Positions 9,459 to 18,501 of a stretch of DNA of 64,000 nt are shown one piece after another (within the stretch, counting starts at the first letter, position 1; every line of letters begins with the position of its first letter). The position numbers were made by a program, and so were the translations under genes. Below the pieces are notes generated by a model that had not been told where the DNA came from, ran no database searches, and was given only the letters and a program-made list of their open reading frames with translations. Source of the DNA: Bradyrhizobium sp. (lineage in GTDB: Bacteria; Pseudomonadota; Alphaproteobacteria; Rhizobiales; Xanthobacteraceae); contig NZ_JACRAW010000164.1 in the NCBI RefSeq assembly GCF_016213215.1, positions 1 to 64,000 of the forward strand, given 5' to 3'.

Positions 9459-9929
9459 CTAGACGACCTTCGCCGCTCCAGGGCCCTGAGCCCACAATCT
9501 CTCGAGATTGTAGAATTCGCGGACCTCGGGTCTGAAGACGTGCAGGATCACATCCCCGGAATCGATCAGCACCCAGTCGCAATTGGGCGAGCCCTCGACG
9601 TGGATGTTCTTGATGCCGGTTTCCTTCAGCGACTTCGTGACGTTTTCCGCGATCGCGCCGACGTGCCGGTTGGCCCGGCCCGAGGTGATGATCATGTAGT
9701 CGGAAAATGCCGATTTGCCGCGGAGGTCGATGGTGACCGTCTCTTCCGCCTTCATGTCGTCGAGGCGGGAGAGGATCATGTTCAGCGTCTTGTCGGCGTC
9801 AGGCTGCGCCTTCAAGGCGGCTTTGGTCGATGTTTTACGCGTGTTCGGTAAAACAGACTTGGACAATACAGGTGTGGCCAGGGACCATTCCTTTCGCTGT
9901 ATCGCGAGCACCGAATCTTCGGCGCTCAC
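9459..9929 (-). CDS. rsfS: Ribosomal silencing factor RsfS
   Basis: RsfS binds ribosomal protein uL14 on the 50S subunit and blocks joining of the subunits when nutrients are scarce. The diagnostic core is TVTIDLRGKSAFSDYMIITS, then RHVGAIAENV, the segment NCDWVLIDSGDVILHVF and the C-terminal REFYNLERLW. The GTG start at 9929 gives 156 residues, about 40-50 more than most RsfS proteins. An internal ATG (51st codon, before ILSRLDDMKAEE) would give the usual size, so the start is uncertain. It lies between nadD and rlmH in the conserved nadD-rsfS-rlmH series. Confidence 0.93.
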   Translation of the reverse strand: MSAEDSVLAIQRKEWSLATPVLSKSVLPNTRKTSTKAALKAQPDADKTLNMILSRLDDMKAEETVTIDLRGKSAFSDYMIITSGRANRHVGAIAENVTKSLKETGIKNIHVEGSPNCDWVLIDSGDVILHVFRPEVREFYNLERLWAQGPGAAKVV

Positions 9930-9990
9930 GGGCTATACTAGCCATGTGGGGTTAAAGGTTTCAATATTCCAGTGTTCCGTGCCTTCCTCA

Positions 9991-10632
9991 TTAAGTCGCC
10001 TTCCAGGTGCCATCGGGGTTCCGCAGGCCGGTGGACGAGAGCGAGAGCTTCAGTCCGGTGAGGAAAATCCAGGCCGGCGGCGGCCGGTCTGCGAGGCTTC
10101 CGGCTTCACCCTCGGGCAGGCGGTAGCGCGAAAGCGCCTGGGCGGCGGGTGACGCCAATGCCCGGAAACTCTGCGGAGGACGGTCGATCACCGCGATCGG
10201 CACCTGGGCGGCGATGCGCTGCCAGTCCTGCCAGCGGTGGAATTGCCCGAGATTGTCGGCGCCCATGATCCAGACGAAGCGCAGTCCTCTTGCGCGGCGG
10301 CGCAAGTAGTTGATCGTATCGATAGTGTAGCGCGTCCGGATGACGGATTCGAGACAGCTCACGTCGATGCGCGGATCGTTGGCAACAGCGCGCGCAGCTT
10401 CCAAGCGATGCTGCAGATCACGAAGCCGGCCGTGTTCCTTGAGCGGGTTGCCCGGGGTGACCAGCCACCAGATCCGATCGAGGTTCAAGCGCTTGAGCGC
10501 GTACAGGCTGATGGCGCGATGGGCGCGATGCGGCGGATTGAAGGAGCCGCCGAGCAGGCCGATGCGCATGCCGTCCGTATAAGGCGGAAGGGCTTGTGCC
10601 GCCGAGATCGGCACGGCTGACGCTTCGTTCAA
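9991..10632 (-). CDS. nadD: Nicotinate-nucleotide adenylyltransferase
   Basis: NadD converts nicotinate mononucleotide and ATP to deamido-NAD in NAD biosynthesis. The nucleotidyltransferase motif GLLGGSFNPPHRAH (around residues 25-38) and the later IMGADNLGQFHRWQDW are diagnostic. As drawn the product is 213 residues from a TTG codon. The first in-frame ATG lies 21 codons further in, directly before RIGLLGGS, and would give 192 residues; both are plausible. The gene starts 18 bp after proA and precedes rsfS by 61 bp, all on the minus strand. Confidence 0.95.
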   Translation of the reverse strand: MNEASAVPISAAQALPPYTDGMRIGLLGGSFNPPHRAHRAISLYALKRLNLDRIWWLVTPGNPLKEHGRLRDLQHRLEAARAVANDPRIDVSCLESVIRTRYTIDTINYLRRRARGLRFVWIMGADNLGQFHRWQDWQRIAAQVPIAVIDRPPQSFRALASPAAQALSRYRLPEGEAGSLADRPPPAWIFLTGLKLSLSSTGLRNPDGTWKAT

Positions 10633-10650
10633 GGCGCGCCCCGCGTCATC

Positions 10651-11970
10651 TCAAGGCCGCGTCTGGCCGGTGCCGTGGACCCGGTACTTGAATGTCGTCA
10701 ACTGCTCGGCGCCGACCGGGCCGCGGGCGTGAAACTTGCCCGTGGCAATGCCGATCTCGGCGCCGAAGCCGAATTCGCCGCCGTCGGCAAATTGCGTCGA
10801 TGCGTTGTGCAGCACGATGGCCGAATCGACCTCGTTGAGGAACTTGCGCGCAGCCGCCGCGTCCTCGCTGACGATCGCGTCGGTATGATGCGAGCCGTGA
10901 CGGTGAATATGCGCGATCGCGCCGTCGACGCCATCGACGATCCTGGCGGCGATGATGGCGTCGAGATATTCGGTGTCCCAGTCCTCGTCGGTGGCCGGCT
11001 TCACGCGACTGTCCGCGCGCTGCACGGCCTCGTCGCCCCGCACTTCGCAGCCGGAATCGATGAGCATCTGAACCAGCGGCTTCAGGCTCTTTTCTGCGCC
11101 GGCGCGATCGACCAGCAGCGTCTCCGCCGCGCCGCAGACGCCGGGGCGCCGCATCTTGGCGTTCAGCACGATCGATTTAGCCATGCCGAGATCGGCGGAG
11201 TGATCGACATAGACGTGATTGACGCCCTCCAGATGCGCAAACACCGGGACTCGCGCTTCGGCCTCGACGCGCGCAACCAGGCTCTTGCCGCCGCGCGGCA
11301 CGATCACGTCGATCGAGCCGTTGAGGCCGGAGAGCAGCAACCCGACCGCGGCGCGGTCGCGCGTCGGCACCAGCGTGATCGAGGCTTCCGGCAGTCCGGC
11401 TTCGCGCAGGCCCTGCACGAGACAATCATGAATTGCGCGGCAGGAGCGGAAACTGTCCGACCCGCCGCGCAGGATCACTGAGTTGCCCGATTTCAGGCAC
11501 AGCACGCCGGCATCGGCCGTGACATTGGGCCGGCTCTCGAAGATCACCGCGACCACCCCAAGCGGCACGCGCACGCGCTCGATGGTCATGCCGTTCGGCC
11601 GCTGCCAGCTCTCGGTGACGACGCCGACCGGGTCCGGAATGTTGCGCACGATGGCGATGCCGTCGGCCATCGCGTCGACGCGGGCCTTGGTCAGCGTCAG
11701 GCGATCGATGAACGCGCTGGTGGCGCCGCCGGCGCGCACCTCCGCAACGTCCTCGGCATTGGCGGCGAGGATTGCCGAGGCGCTGGCGCGGATCGCGCAC
11801 TCCATGGCCTCCAGCGCGCGGTTCTTCTGTTCCGCCGGCGCAAGCGAGAGCACCCGCGCCGCCGTTTTCGCCCGAACGGCGAGATCTGTTATCAGGGCCT
11901 GCAGGTCGGCGTTGCCGTCGAGGGCTTTGAGGGGCGCGGCCATGGCGGTTTGAACCTCCGATAAGGTCAT
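10651..11970 (-). CDS. proA: Gamma-glutamyl phosphate reductase
   Basis: ProA reduces gamma-glutamyl phosphate to glutamate semialdehyde with NADPH, the second step of proline synthesis. The 439-residue protein shows the aldehyde-dehydrogenase fold with the catalytic cysteine in MRRPGVCGAAETLL, the phosphate-binding segment IVPRGGKSLV and the C-terminal FGFGAEIGIATGKFHARGP. The length is normal. ProB lies about 850 bp upstream on the same strand, separated by a GNAT gene. The proB-(GNAT)-proA-nadD order suggests one transcription unit, though the gaps around the GNAT gene leave room for extra promoters. Confidence 0.97.
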   Translation of the reverse strand: MTLSEVQTAMAAPLKALDGNADLQALITDLAVRAKTAARVLSLAPAEQKNRALEAMECAIRASASAILAANAEDVAEVRAGGATSAFIDRLTLTKARVDAMADGIAIVRNIPDPVGVVTESWQRPNGMTIERVRVPLGVVAVIFESRPNVTADAGVLCLKSGNSVILRGGSDSFRSCRAIHDCLVQGLREAGLPEASITLVPTRDRAAVGLLLSGLNGSIDVIVPRGGKSLVARVEAEARVPVFAHLEGVNHVYVDHSADLGMAKSIVLNAKMRRPGVCGAAETLLVDRAGAEKSLKPLVQMLIDSGCEVRGDEAVQRADSRVKPATDEDWDTEYLDAIIAARIVDGVDGAIAHIHRHGSHHTDAIVSEDAAAARKFLNEVDSAIVLHNASTQFADGGEFGFGAEIGIATGKFHARGPVGAEQLTTFKYRVHGTGQTRP

Positions 11971-12043
11971 GTCCTAGCACGGAAATCGAAGGTTTGGCGA
12001 GGTGCCGGAGGCATGGCGCCGACGGGCCCGCGGACCGGATCAT

Positions 12044-12634
12044 TCAGCGAGCGGGGCGCAGCATCGGAAAGAGCGGCGGTGCCGATCCCACCTGGATGGT
12101 CCCCCGGAGCTGGAAGCCATGCCCTTGATATAGGGGGATATTGGCCGGATTGGTGGATTCGAGATAGGCCGCAACGTGATCCTGATCGCACCGGCGAAGA
12201 GTGTCCTGCAGGAGAGCTGCGCCGTAGCCGTTGCGATGACGGGCCGGATCGACGCCGATCAGGGGCAGGTACCAGTGCGGCTCCTGCGGATGGTAGGAAG
12301 CCATCCCTTCGAAGACGGCGGCAAACTCGCCCTCTCGACCTGGCGGCAAGCTTGCCTCGATCGCCGCGTGGTCAAGCTCTTTGCCCGGCGGGAGCCAAAG
12401 CGCCGCCCCCGCATAGTCCTCGACATGACGCGCGGTCCCCTCCGTGAAAGCACCGCCCCCGAACGCGCGCACGAGGATCGGGAACTGGGTGAGGTACTGC
12501 GCTGGGTCGGGATACGTCCAGCGGGTTACCGGATCGGCAACGAAGGCGAGGGTGAGGACGGCGACCGCTCGCTCGGCGTCAGCCGGGGCGATGGCGCCTA
12601 CGATCGGAGTGGCAAATGACTTCGTACGGTTCAT
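12044..12634 (-). CDS. GNAT family N-acetyltransferase
   Basis: The 196-residue protein has the GNAT acetyl-CoA binding signature LIGVDPARHRNGYGAALL (Q/RxxGxG/A type) at about residues 124-141, followed by YLESTNPANIPLYQGHGFQL, the usual last strand-helix of the fold. The acceptor substrate cannot be inferred. It sits between proB and proA on the same strand with gaps of 185 and 73 bp. Confidence 0.85.
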   Translation of the reverse strand: MNRTKSFATPIVGAIAPADAERAVAVLTLAFVADPVTRWTYPDPAQYLTQFPILVRAFGGGAFTEGTARHVEDYAGAALWLPPGKELDHAAIEASLPPGREGEFAAVFEGMASYHPQEPHWYLPLIGVDPARHRNGYGAALLQDTLRRCDQDHVAAYLESTNPANIPLYQGHGFQLRGTIQVGSAPPLFPMLRPAR

Positions 12635-12819
12635 TGGGCGCGCTCGCCGTTGCAGCTTCCCCGAGGGGATTGTTTAACTGCGCCGTAATACCTGGCCCTG
12701 CCGACCTCTTATTTGGCTGCGAATAGTATCTAATATGATCTACAGCGGAAGCAATCAGAGACGCTGACGTACCGATGCCGATCGCGGCCGCCGCCATGCT
12801 AGGCCCGGATTGGTGAGGT

Positions 12820-13962
12820 TCAAGCCGGATCGCCGTGCCGCGACCCGCCTACCACGAGGTCGTCGCGGTGGATCATCTCCGACCGCCCGCTGATGCCAAG
12901 GATTATCATCACGTCCGGCGAGGAGCGGCCCTTGATCCTGTCGGCGTCCTCGGCGTCGTAGGCCACAAGGCCGCGACCGACCTCGCGGGTGTCAGGGCCG
13001 CGCACGATCACGGCATCGCCGCGGGCGAACTGGCCGTCGACCCGGATCACGCCGGCGGGCAGCAGGCTCGCGCCCGCGCGCAGCGCCGCAACCGCTCCGG
13101 CGTCGATGGTCAGGGTGCCCTTCGGCTCCAGCGAGCCCGCGATCCAGCGTTTTCGCGCGGTGACCGGATTGGCCGGCGTCAGGAACCAGGTGCAGCGGCC
13201 ACCGTTCGCGATCGCCTGCAGCGGATGCTCGATCGTACCGGATGCGATCAGCATATGCGTGCCGCCGGTGGTCGCGATCTTGGCCGCCTCGACCTTGGTC
13301 CGCATGCCCCCGCGCGACAGCTCGGATTCCGCATCCCCCGCCATGCCCTCGACTTCGGACGTGATGCTTTCGACGACCGGGATGAGCTTCGCGCCCGGAT
13401 TGTTCTTGGGCGGTGCGTCGTAAAGGCCGTCGATGTCCGAGAGCAGGATCAGCAAATCGGCGCTTGCCATGGTGGCGACGCGTGCGGCGAGGCGATCGTT
13501 GTCGCCGTAGCGGATCTCGTTGGTAGCGACCGTGTCGTTCTCGTTGATCACGGGGACCGCGCGCCAGTCCAGCAGCTTTGCAATCGTCGAGCGCGCGTTG
13601 AGATAACGGCGGCGCTCCTCGGTATCCTGCAGCGTGACGAGAATCTGCCCCGCGCGGATGCCGTGGTCGCCCAGCACCTCCGACCAGATGCGCGCCAGCG
13701 CGATCTGGCCGACCGCGGCGGCGGCCTGGCTCTCTTCGAGCTTCAGCTGCCCGCGCGGCAGCTTCAGGCGGCTGCGCCCGAGCGCAATCGATCCCGAAGA
13801 TACGATCAGGACCTCGCGCCCCTCATGGTGCAGCTTGGCAAGGTCGTCGGCGAGTGCCGCGAGCCAGGACGAGCGCACCTCCCCGGCATTGGAATCGACC
13901 AGCAGCGCCGAGCCAACCTTGACGACGATGCGGCGGAATTGGGTGAGTTCGGGGCGGACCAT
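12820..13962 (-). CDS. proB: Glutamate 5-kinase
   Basis: ProB phosphorylates glutamate to gamma-glutamyl phosphate, the first and usually feedback-inhibited step of proline synthesis. The 380-residue protein begins RRIVVKVGSALLVD (amino-acid kinase phosphate loop), continues with SSGSIALGRSRL and NENDTVATNEIRYGDNDRLA, and has a C-terminal PUA domain (about residues 285-370). That is the full-length two-domain form. It lies 163 bp downstream of obgE, another conserved neighbour in rhizobia. Confidence 0.97.
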   Translation of the reverse strand: MVRPELTQFRRIVVKVGSALLVDSNAGEVRSSWLAALADDLAKLHHEGREVLIVSSGSIALGRSRLKLPRGQLKLEESQAAAAVGQIALARIWSEVLGDHGIRAGQILVTLQDTEERRRYLNARSTIAKLLDWRAVPVINENDTVATNEIRYGDNDRLAARVATMASADLLILLSDIDGLYDAPPKNNPGAKLIPVVESITSEVEGMAGDAESELSRGGMRTKVEAAKIATTGGTHMLIASGTIEHPLQAIANGGRCTWFLTPANPVTARKRWIAGSLEPKGTLTIDAGAVAALRAGASLLPAGVIRVDGQFARGDAVIVRGPDTREVGRGLVAYDAEDADRIKGRSSPDVMIILGISGRSEMIHRDDLVVGGSRHGDPA

Positions 13963-14064
13963 GGCGCGCTGGCTTTATGACGGGAAGCGGCGGTGCAGGC
14001 TGAAAGCCGCAAGCGCCGATGCTCTTTTGCAGCAGGACGAGGGCCGACGCAAGGCAGGTCGGCT

Positions 14065-14102
14065 GCGAAGGCCGGCATGCTGCGGCATCGTGCCGGCTTC
14101 GC
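14065..14102 (-). terminator. Hairpin after obgE, possible terminator
   Basis: GCGAAG+GCCGGCA (14065-14077) pairs with TGCCGGC+TTCGC (14091-14102), about 12 bp with one bulged G and a 13-base loop, located 24 bases beyond the obgE stop. There is no clear T-run on the minus strand, so it may be a Rho-dependent or attenuating structure between obgE and proB. Confidence 0.35.
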
Positions 14103-14125
14103 GAGACGAGTCGGCGCGGCGTCGG

Positions 14126-15166
14126 CTAGGCGGTCCAGGGCTCGATCTCGGCCGCGCTCTTGGCTTTGGCGCTTACCGGTGCCTCACCGATCACGTCCGC
14201 CAGCGCGCGCAGAGCTTCCTTGACGCCCTGACCGGTCGCGCCCGAAATCAACAGCGGCGTCTTCTTCGCGGCGCGCCTCAGGCGGTCCTTCTGCTTCTTG
14301 ATCTCTTCCGCATCCACGGCGTCGATCTTGTTCAGCGCGACGATCTCGATCTTCTCGGCCAATTGTCCGCCATAGGCCTCGAGCTCCTTGCGTATGGTCC
14401 TGTAGGCCTTGCCGGCGTGCTCGGACGTGGCGTCCACGAGATGCAGCAGTACGCGGCAGCGCTCGACATGACCCAGGAACCGGTCACCAAGGCCCGCACC
14501 TTCATGGGCGCCCTCGATCAGCCCGGGAATGTCCGCAAGGACGAATTCGCGCCCATCGGCGTTCACGACTCCGAGCTGCGGATGCAGGGTAGTGAACGGG
14601 TAATCAGCTATTTTCGGCTTCGCCGCGCTGACCTTGCTAAGGAAGGTCGACTTGCCGGCATTGGGCAGGCCGACCAGGCCGGCATCGGCGATCAGCTTGA
14701 GCCGCAACCAGATCCAGCGCTCCTCGCCGGGCTGCCCGGGATTGGCGTTGCGCGGCGCCCGGTTGGTGGAGGACTTGAAATGCGCATTGCCGAAGCCGCC
14801 ATTGCCGCCTTCGCTCAGCACGAACTTCTCGCCGAGCTTGGTGAAGTCGTGGATCAGCGTTTCCCTGTCCTCGTCGAACACCTGCGTGCCGACCGGCACT
14901 TTCAGCACGATCGACTTGCCATTGGCGCCATGGCAGTCCTTGCCCATGCCGTTTCCGCCCTTCTGGGCCTTGAAGTGTTGCTGGTAGCGATAGTCGATCA
15001 GCGTGTTCAGCCCGTCGACGGCCTCGATCACGACGTCGCCGCCGCGGCCGCCATTGCCGCCGGACGGTCCGCCGAACTCGATGAACTTCTCGCGGCGGAA
15101 CGCCACGCAGCCGTTGCCGCCGTCGCCTGAGCGGACATAGACCTTTGCTTCGTCAAGGAACTTCAT
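14126..15166 (-). CDS. obgE: GTPase ObgE/CgtA
   Basis: Obg is an essential GTPase involved in 50S ribosome assembly and stress signalling. The start at 15166 gives the canonical N-terminus MKFLDEAKVYVRSGDGGNGC of the glycine-rich Obg fold (residues 1-158). The G domain follows with the P-loop GLPNAGKSTFL, DIPGLIEGAHEGAGLG (G3), NKID (G4) and SGATGQG (G5). The 346-residue length is typical. The frame extends upstream to 15220 but the conserved N-terminus fixes the start. The gene opens the obgE-proB-proA-nadD series. Confidence 0.98.
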   Translation of the reverse strand: MKFLDEAKVYVRSGDGGNGCVAFRREKFIEFGGPSGGNGGRGGDVVIEAVDGLNTLIDYRYQQHFKAQKGGNGMGKDCHGANGKSIVLKVPVGTQVFDEDRETLIHDFTKLGEKFVLSEGGNGGFGNAHFKSSTNRAPRNANPGQPGEERWIWLRLKLIADAGLVGLPNAGKSTFLSKVSAAKPKIADYPFTTLHPQLGVVNADGREFVLADIPGLIEGAHEGAGLGDRFLGHVERCRVLLHLVDATSEHAGKAYRTIRKELEAYGGQLAEKIEIVALNKIDAVDAEEIKKQKDRLRRAAKKTPLLISGATGQGVKEALRALADVIGEAPVSAKAKSAAEIEPWTA

Positions 15167-15298
15167 GGGCCATAGGTAGGGCAGGGCGGTCGGTGCGGCA
15201 ACCCGCAATGCCGGCAACATTAGCGAAAAGCTTTAATTTTCGGCCTTTTGTGAATCCGGCGTGGCGTTTCGGGCCGCCTGGGCCACTACCGTCCCCCC

Positions 15299-15988
15299 TC
15301 ACTTCGATTGCTCCCATGCGGTCATTGCTTCGTTGAATACGTCCTCGCCATGAAATCCCTTCTCGACCGCCACTATACCACGGTGCTGATTGGCGTAGAC
15401 TATGGGAATGTCGAACCACGCTCGCTCTTTCAGGAGTTGGAGATTGCGCGCGCGATCCACGTCGACGTTCGATAGGCCAGCTAGAAAGAAGCCCTCGGTA
15501 ACCTTGACAGTAAGAGCGCTGAGCGGAGTACCGCGCGCTCGCTCCGTGAATTTCATCATGACGCCGGGCGCGCTAATCACTTTGCCGCCTGCTACATCGA
15601 GCGGCAGCGTGAACTTCATTTCCATAACGTGGCTGGCCGGCAGGGATTTGTCGGTATTGCGCCGGATATCCAACATCGCGGTCATCTTCATGTCCGGAAT
15701 CTCGATGTCCGCGTGAATGACGAGCTCATCCGGCCGCCCTGCGGTCCTGGCGCGATCGATGCGCCACGACACCGAGCCCGGATGCCGCTCACCCATTGCA
15801 TTGGACGGGGTCTCGTTAATGACGACGGCCAGCCCATGCGACGCGGTCCCGGACGGATCCGCCTGGGCCGGTATGGCAGAGACCAGGAACGGCAGGTATC
15901 CGACGAAAAGCAGCAGGTCGCGCCACGTCATCGGCCGACTGCCGGAAGGCCATGACGTAATGCGAGCTTCAAAACCGATCATCGGCAT
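15299..15988 (-). CDS. Secreted protein of unknown function
   Basis: The 229-residue product has an N-terminal extension and then a hydrophobic segment (DLLLFVGYLPFLVSAIPAQA, about residues 24-43) that looks like a signal peptide. The mature part is all soluble and ends with LLKERAWFDIPIVYANQHRG and a final AMTAWEQSK. The style resembles a conserved secreted domain I have seen in Bradyrhizobium proteins, but I cannot name it. The ATG at 15988 is preceded by GGCGGGA; an internal ATG at 15931 would remove the extension before the signal peptide. It lies alone between obgE and a MaoC gene. Confidence 0.7.
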   Translation of the reverse strand: MPMIGFEARITSWPSGSRPMTWRDLLLFVGYLPFLVSAIPAQADPSGTASHGLAVVINETPSNAMGERHPGSVSWRIDRARTAGRPDELVIHADIEIPDMKMTAMLDIRRNTDKSLPASHVMEMKFTLPLDVAGGKVISAPGVMMKFTERARGTPLSALTVKVTEGFFLAGLSNVDVDRARNLQLLKERAWFDIPIVYANQHRGIVAVEKGFHGEDVFNEAMTAWEQSK

Positions 15989-16082
15989 GACAATATTCCC
16001 GCCAAGATTGTGTTGATGGGAACCTACCCGGACGGGCAGGGCCGGACAAGAGTTCCTGCAATCGGCTTCTTTTCCTGTGCCT

Positions 16083-16562
16083 TCACGCCGGCCTGCGGCG
16101 GATCAGGAATTTCTGCATCCCCTCCAGCACCAGCTCCTTGCGCTGGTTGAAAACCGTGCTGCGCATCGTCACGACCCCGGTCGAACGGCCGGGCACGAGC
16201 TCGGTGATTTCGAGCGCGGGATAGATCGTGTCGTCGGCAAAGACCGGCTTCAGAAAGCGGCTCGATTGCTCCAGGAACCCGACCAGCGATTCCTCAACCA
16301 GGAAGGGAAACAGCCCCGCGCCGGGCGCGGTGTGGATCAGCGTCTGGAAGCCGTGCGCGAGCAGGTTCGGCATGCCGCGGGCGCGGCAATATTCGAGGTC
16401 GTAGTGCACCGGATGGGTGTCGCCGCTCGCGGTCTGGAACGCGGCGAACACGGCCGAGGTCATGGTGCGGCCCGGCAGGACGAAGCGCTCGCCGAGGGCA
16501 AAATCCTCGAACCAGCGCTGCTCTGGGATCATGCGGTGCTGCGCGGGATCGAACTCGGTCAT
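16083..16562 (-). CDS. MaoC-like (R)-specific enoyl-CoA hydratase/dehydratase
   Basis: The 159-residue hot-dog fold protein shows the MaoC hydratase motif: FQTASGDTHPVHYDLEYC contains the catalytic Asp and His (GD.HP.H), followed by LLAHGFQTLI. Such enzymes hydrate trans-2-enoyl-CoA or act on related acyl thioesters. The frame runs upstream to 16724 but that part looks non-coding; the ATG at 16562 begins MTEFDPAQHRMIPEQRWFED, the usual MaoC N-terminus. No partner beta-oxidation or PHA gene is adjacent, so the substrate is unknown. Confidence 0.88.
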   Translation of the reverse strand: MTEFDPAQHRMIPEQRWFEDFALGERFVLPGRTMTSAVFAAFQTASGDTHPVHYDLEYCRARGMPNLLAHGFQTLIHTAPGAGLFPFLVEESLVGFLEQSSRFLKPVFADDTIYPALEITELVPGRSTGVVTMRSTVFNQRKELVLEGMQKFLIRRRPA

Positions 16563-16718
16563 GAAGGTGGCTTTTCCGGGGAGCGATGAGCTATCGATAT
16601 CGCGCCGTTCGTGCCGCGACAATCCGTTCAAATCGGTAGATACAGGCTTGTCCCGTGCGGCTGCGTCGCTAAAACAGCTTCGGACACAACAGTCTGGACT
16701 GGATTTTCGCCCTCCTTC

Positions 16719-16805
16719 CGTCATAGCGAGGAGCGCGAGCGACGAAGCAATCCAGAATTCTCGCCGCGTCGGGATTCTGGATGCGTCGCTTCGCTCGCCA
16801 TGACG
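16719..16805. repeat. Intergenic palindromic repeat of the Bradyrhizobium/Rhodopseudomonas type
   Basis: An imperfect inverted repeat of about 87 bases. The left arm runs CGTCATAGCGAGGAGCGCG...GCAATCCAGAAT and the right arm ATTCTGGATGCGTCGC...CGCCATGACG. Elements with these arm sequences recur between genes in this bacterial group. It lies just upstream of the DMT permease gene and may form a large hairpin in RNA or DNA. Confidence 0.75.
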
Positions 16806-16827
16806 GGGTCTTCGAGCAGATCGATCA

Positions 16828-17742
16828 ATGTCTCTCTTCGCAAGAGTCTCCAGCTACGATGAACGCTCCGCGCGGCTCGCCGGCATCGCGCTGATGCTGC
16901 TGTCGATCTTCATGTTCTCGTTTGGCGACGCGATGGGAAAGTTCATCGTCGCGACCTATTCGGTGGGCCAGCTTCTGTTCCTGCGCGCCTGCGCGGCGCT
17001 GGCCGTGCTGTCGCCGATCATCTGGCAGCAGCGCGCCGAATTCTTTCACCTCGAGCGCCCCTGGCTTCAGCTCCTGCGCGTGGCGCTGTCGACCGTGGAA
17101 GTCGCAGCTTTCTTTCTCGCCACCGTCTACCTGCCGCTCGCGGACGTCATCACCTACTATCTCGCCGGTCCCATTTTCGTGACCGCGCTGTCGGCCATCA
17201 TGCTGGGCGAACATGTCGGCTGGCGGCGCTGGACGGCGATCCTGGTCGGCTTCTGCGGCGTCCTGATCGCGTTGCGTCCGTCGACGCAGACGGTGAGCTG
17301 GCCAGCCCTGATCGCGCTCGGCGGCAGCCTGTCCTTTGCGCTTCTGATGCTGATCACGCGCCATTTGCGCGCGACGCCGGATATCGTGATGGCATCGACG
17401 CAATTCGCCGGCACGTTCCTGCTCGGCGCCGCCCTGTCCGCATTTCACTGGGTCACCCCTACCGCGGGCAGCCTCGCGCTGTTTGCGATGGCGGGCTTGA
17501 CGTCGGTGGCCGCGCTGTTCTGCGTCAATCGGTCGTTGAAGCTGGCGCCGGCCAGCGTCGTGGTGCCTTATCAATATTCGATGATCGTCTGGGCGGTGAT
17601 CTTCGGTTTCATCGTCTTCGCAGACGTGCCGTCGGCCGCCACCATCATCGGCGCTGCGATCATCATCGGTGCAGGGCTCTACATCTTCCTGCGCGAGCGC
17701 GACCTCGGCCGCGAGGACACGCAGGTCAGTCCGCCGGTGTGA
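16828..17742 (+). CDS. EamA/DMT family transporter
   Basis: The 304-residue integral membrane protein has about ten hydrophobic segments in two EamA repeats: the first begins around residues 16-38 (GIALMLLSIFMFSFGDAMGKF), the second near residue 150. Members of the drug/metabolite transporter superfamily export or import small metabolites such as amino acids or nucleotide derivatives; the substrate here is unknown. The ATG at 16828 begins MSLFARVSSYDERSARLAG, a sensible cytoplasmic tail before the first helix. It converges on a GNAT gene across a strong terminator. Confidence 0.9.
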   Translation: MSLFARVSSYDERSARLAGIALMLLSIFMFSFGDAMGKFIVATYSVGQLLFLRACAALAVLSPIIWQQRAEFFHLERPWLQLLRVALSTVEVAAFFLATVYLPLADVITYYLAGPIFVTALSAIMLGEHVGWRRWTAILVGFCGVLIALRPSTQTVSWPALIALGGSLSFALLMLITRHLRATPDIVMASTQFAGTFLLGAALSAFHWVTPTAGSLALFAMAGLTSVAALFCVNRSLKLAPASVVVPYQYSMIVWAVIFGFIVFADVPSAATIIGAAIIIGAGLYIFLRERDLGREDTQVSPPV

Positions 17743-17745
17743 GTT

Positions 17746-17773
17746 CATCGTCCCCGCCGTTGCGGGGACGATG
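17746..17773. terminator. Bidirectional terminator between convergent genes
   Basis: CATCGTCCCCG (17746-17756) and CGGGGACGATG (17763-17773) form a perfect 11-bp stem with a 6-base loop, directly after the DMT permease stop and 12 bases beyond the GNAT stop. The T content on the plus side is modest (TTGTTGAG). Confidence 0.75.
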
Positions 17774-17785
17774 TTGTTGAGAGGA

Positions 17786-18379
17786 TTAGCGCGCTCGCCG
17801 CGTCGAATTGCCCCAGCTCTTGAGCGAGGACCAGACGCCACGCGAGAGGCGGAAGCGGTCGACCGGCGTGGACGAGCCCAGCGCCTCGAAGCGATGCAGT
17901 TCGACGCCGCTCCACTGGAAGCCGCACTTCTCCAGGATGTTGCGCGAGGCCGGATTGGTCACGCGCGCGCCCGCGTGGAGATGGTCGTTGTCGAATTCCT
18001 CGAAGAAGAAGTCGATCGCCGCACGCGCGGCTTCGGTGCCGAAACCGCGACCCCAGAACTCGACCCCCAGCCAATAGCCGAGTTCCGGCGCTTCCGGATC
18101 GGTAGTGTCTAGGCCGACTAAGCCGATCGGCGCGTTGTCGTGCTCAATCAGGAACACGGTTTCGCGGCAGTGGGCGGTCGCGCGGACGAAATCCACCGCA
18201 TGATCCTGCGAATAGGGATGCGGCAGGCGACGGGTGTTCTCGGCAATGCGACGGTCGTTGGCAAGACGCGCGATGACCTTGACGTCGGCCAGCGTCGGCC
18301 GGCGCAGCATCAAGCGCTCGGTCTCGAGGATGTTGGATCTCGCCTCGCGCCAGGTCGGGGTCGAAAGGTCCTGCAACAT
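17786..18379 (-). CDS. GNAT family acetyltransferase, RimJ/RimL type
   Basis: The 197-residue protein has the layout of ribosomal-protein/aminoglycoside-type acetyltransferases: ETERLMLRRPTLADVKVIARL near the N-terminus, ELGYWLGVEFWGRGFGTEAA (acetyl-CoA loop) and NPASRNILEKCGFQ near the end. The ATG at 18379 is preceded by GGAG at good spacing, which favours it over the upstream TTG at 18406. The acceptor may be a protein N-terminus or a small amine, which cannot be settled. It lies downstream of rpmA on the same strand behind a terminator-like hairpin. Confidence 0.87.
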   Translation of the reverse strand: MLQDLSTPTWREARSNILETERLMLRRPTLADVKVIARLANDRRIAENTRRLPHPYSQDHAVDFVRATAHCRETVFLIEHDNAPIGLVGLDTTDPEAPELGYWLGVEFWGRGFGTEAARAAIDFFFEEFDNDHLHAGARVTNPASRNILEKCGFQWSGVELHRFEALGSSTPVDRFRLSRGVWSSLKSWGNSTRRAR

Positions 18380-18411
18380 GTCGGGCTCCGTCAACAACTT
18401 GGTCAAATGAA

Positions 18412-18440
18412 AAGGGGAGGCCGGTTTCCCGCCTCCCCTT
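18412..18440 (-). terminator. Terminator after rpmA
   Basis: AAGGGGAGGC (18412-18421) and GCCTCCCCTT (18431-18440) form a perfect 10-bp stem with a 9-base loop, 62 bases beyond the rpmA stop. On the minus strand the stem is followed by TTCATTT. Confidence 0.75.
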
Positions 18441-18501
18441 GGAGCCCTATTCTGGACTCCGCCGGTTGGTCAGGACCCGGCGGACTCCGATGATCCACCG
18501 T

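Noticed and set aside
16825..17841. A 338-codon minus-strand frame opposite the DMT permease
   Set aside because: The permease has clear membrane repeats; the opposite product is an Arg/Gln/Asp/His-rich antisense artefact.
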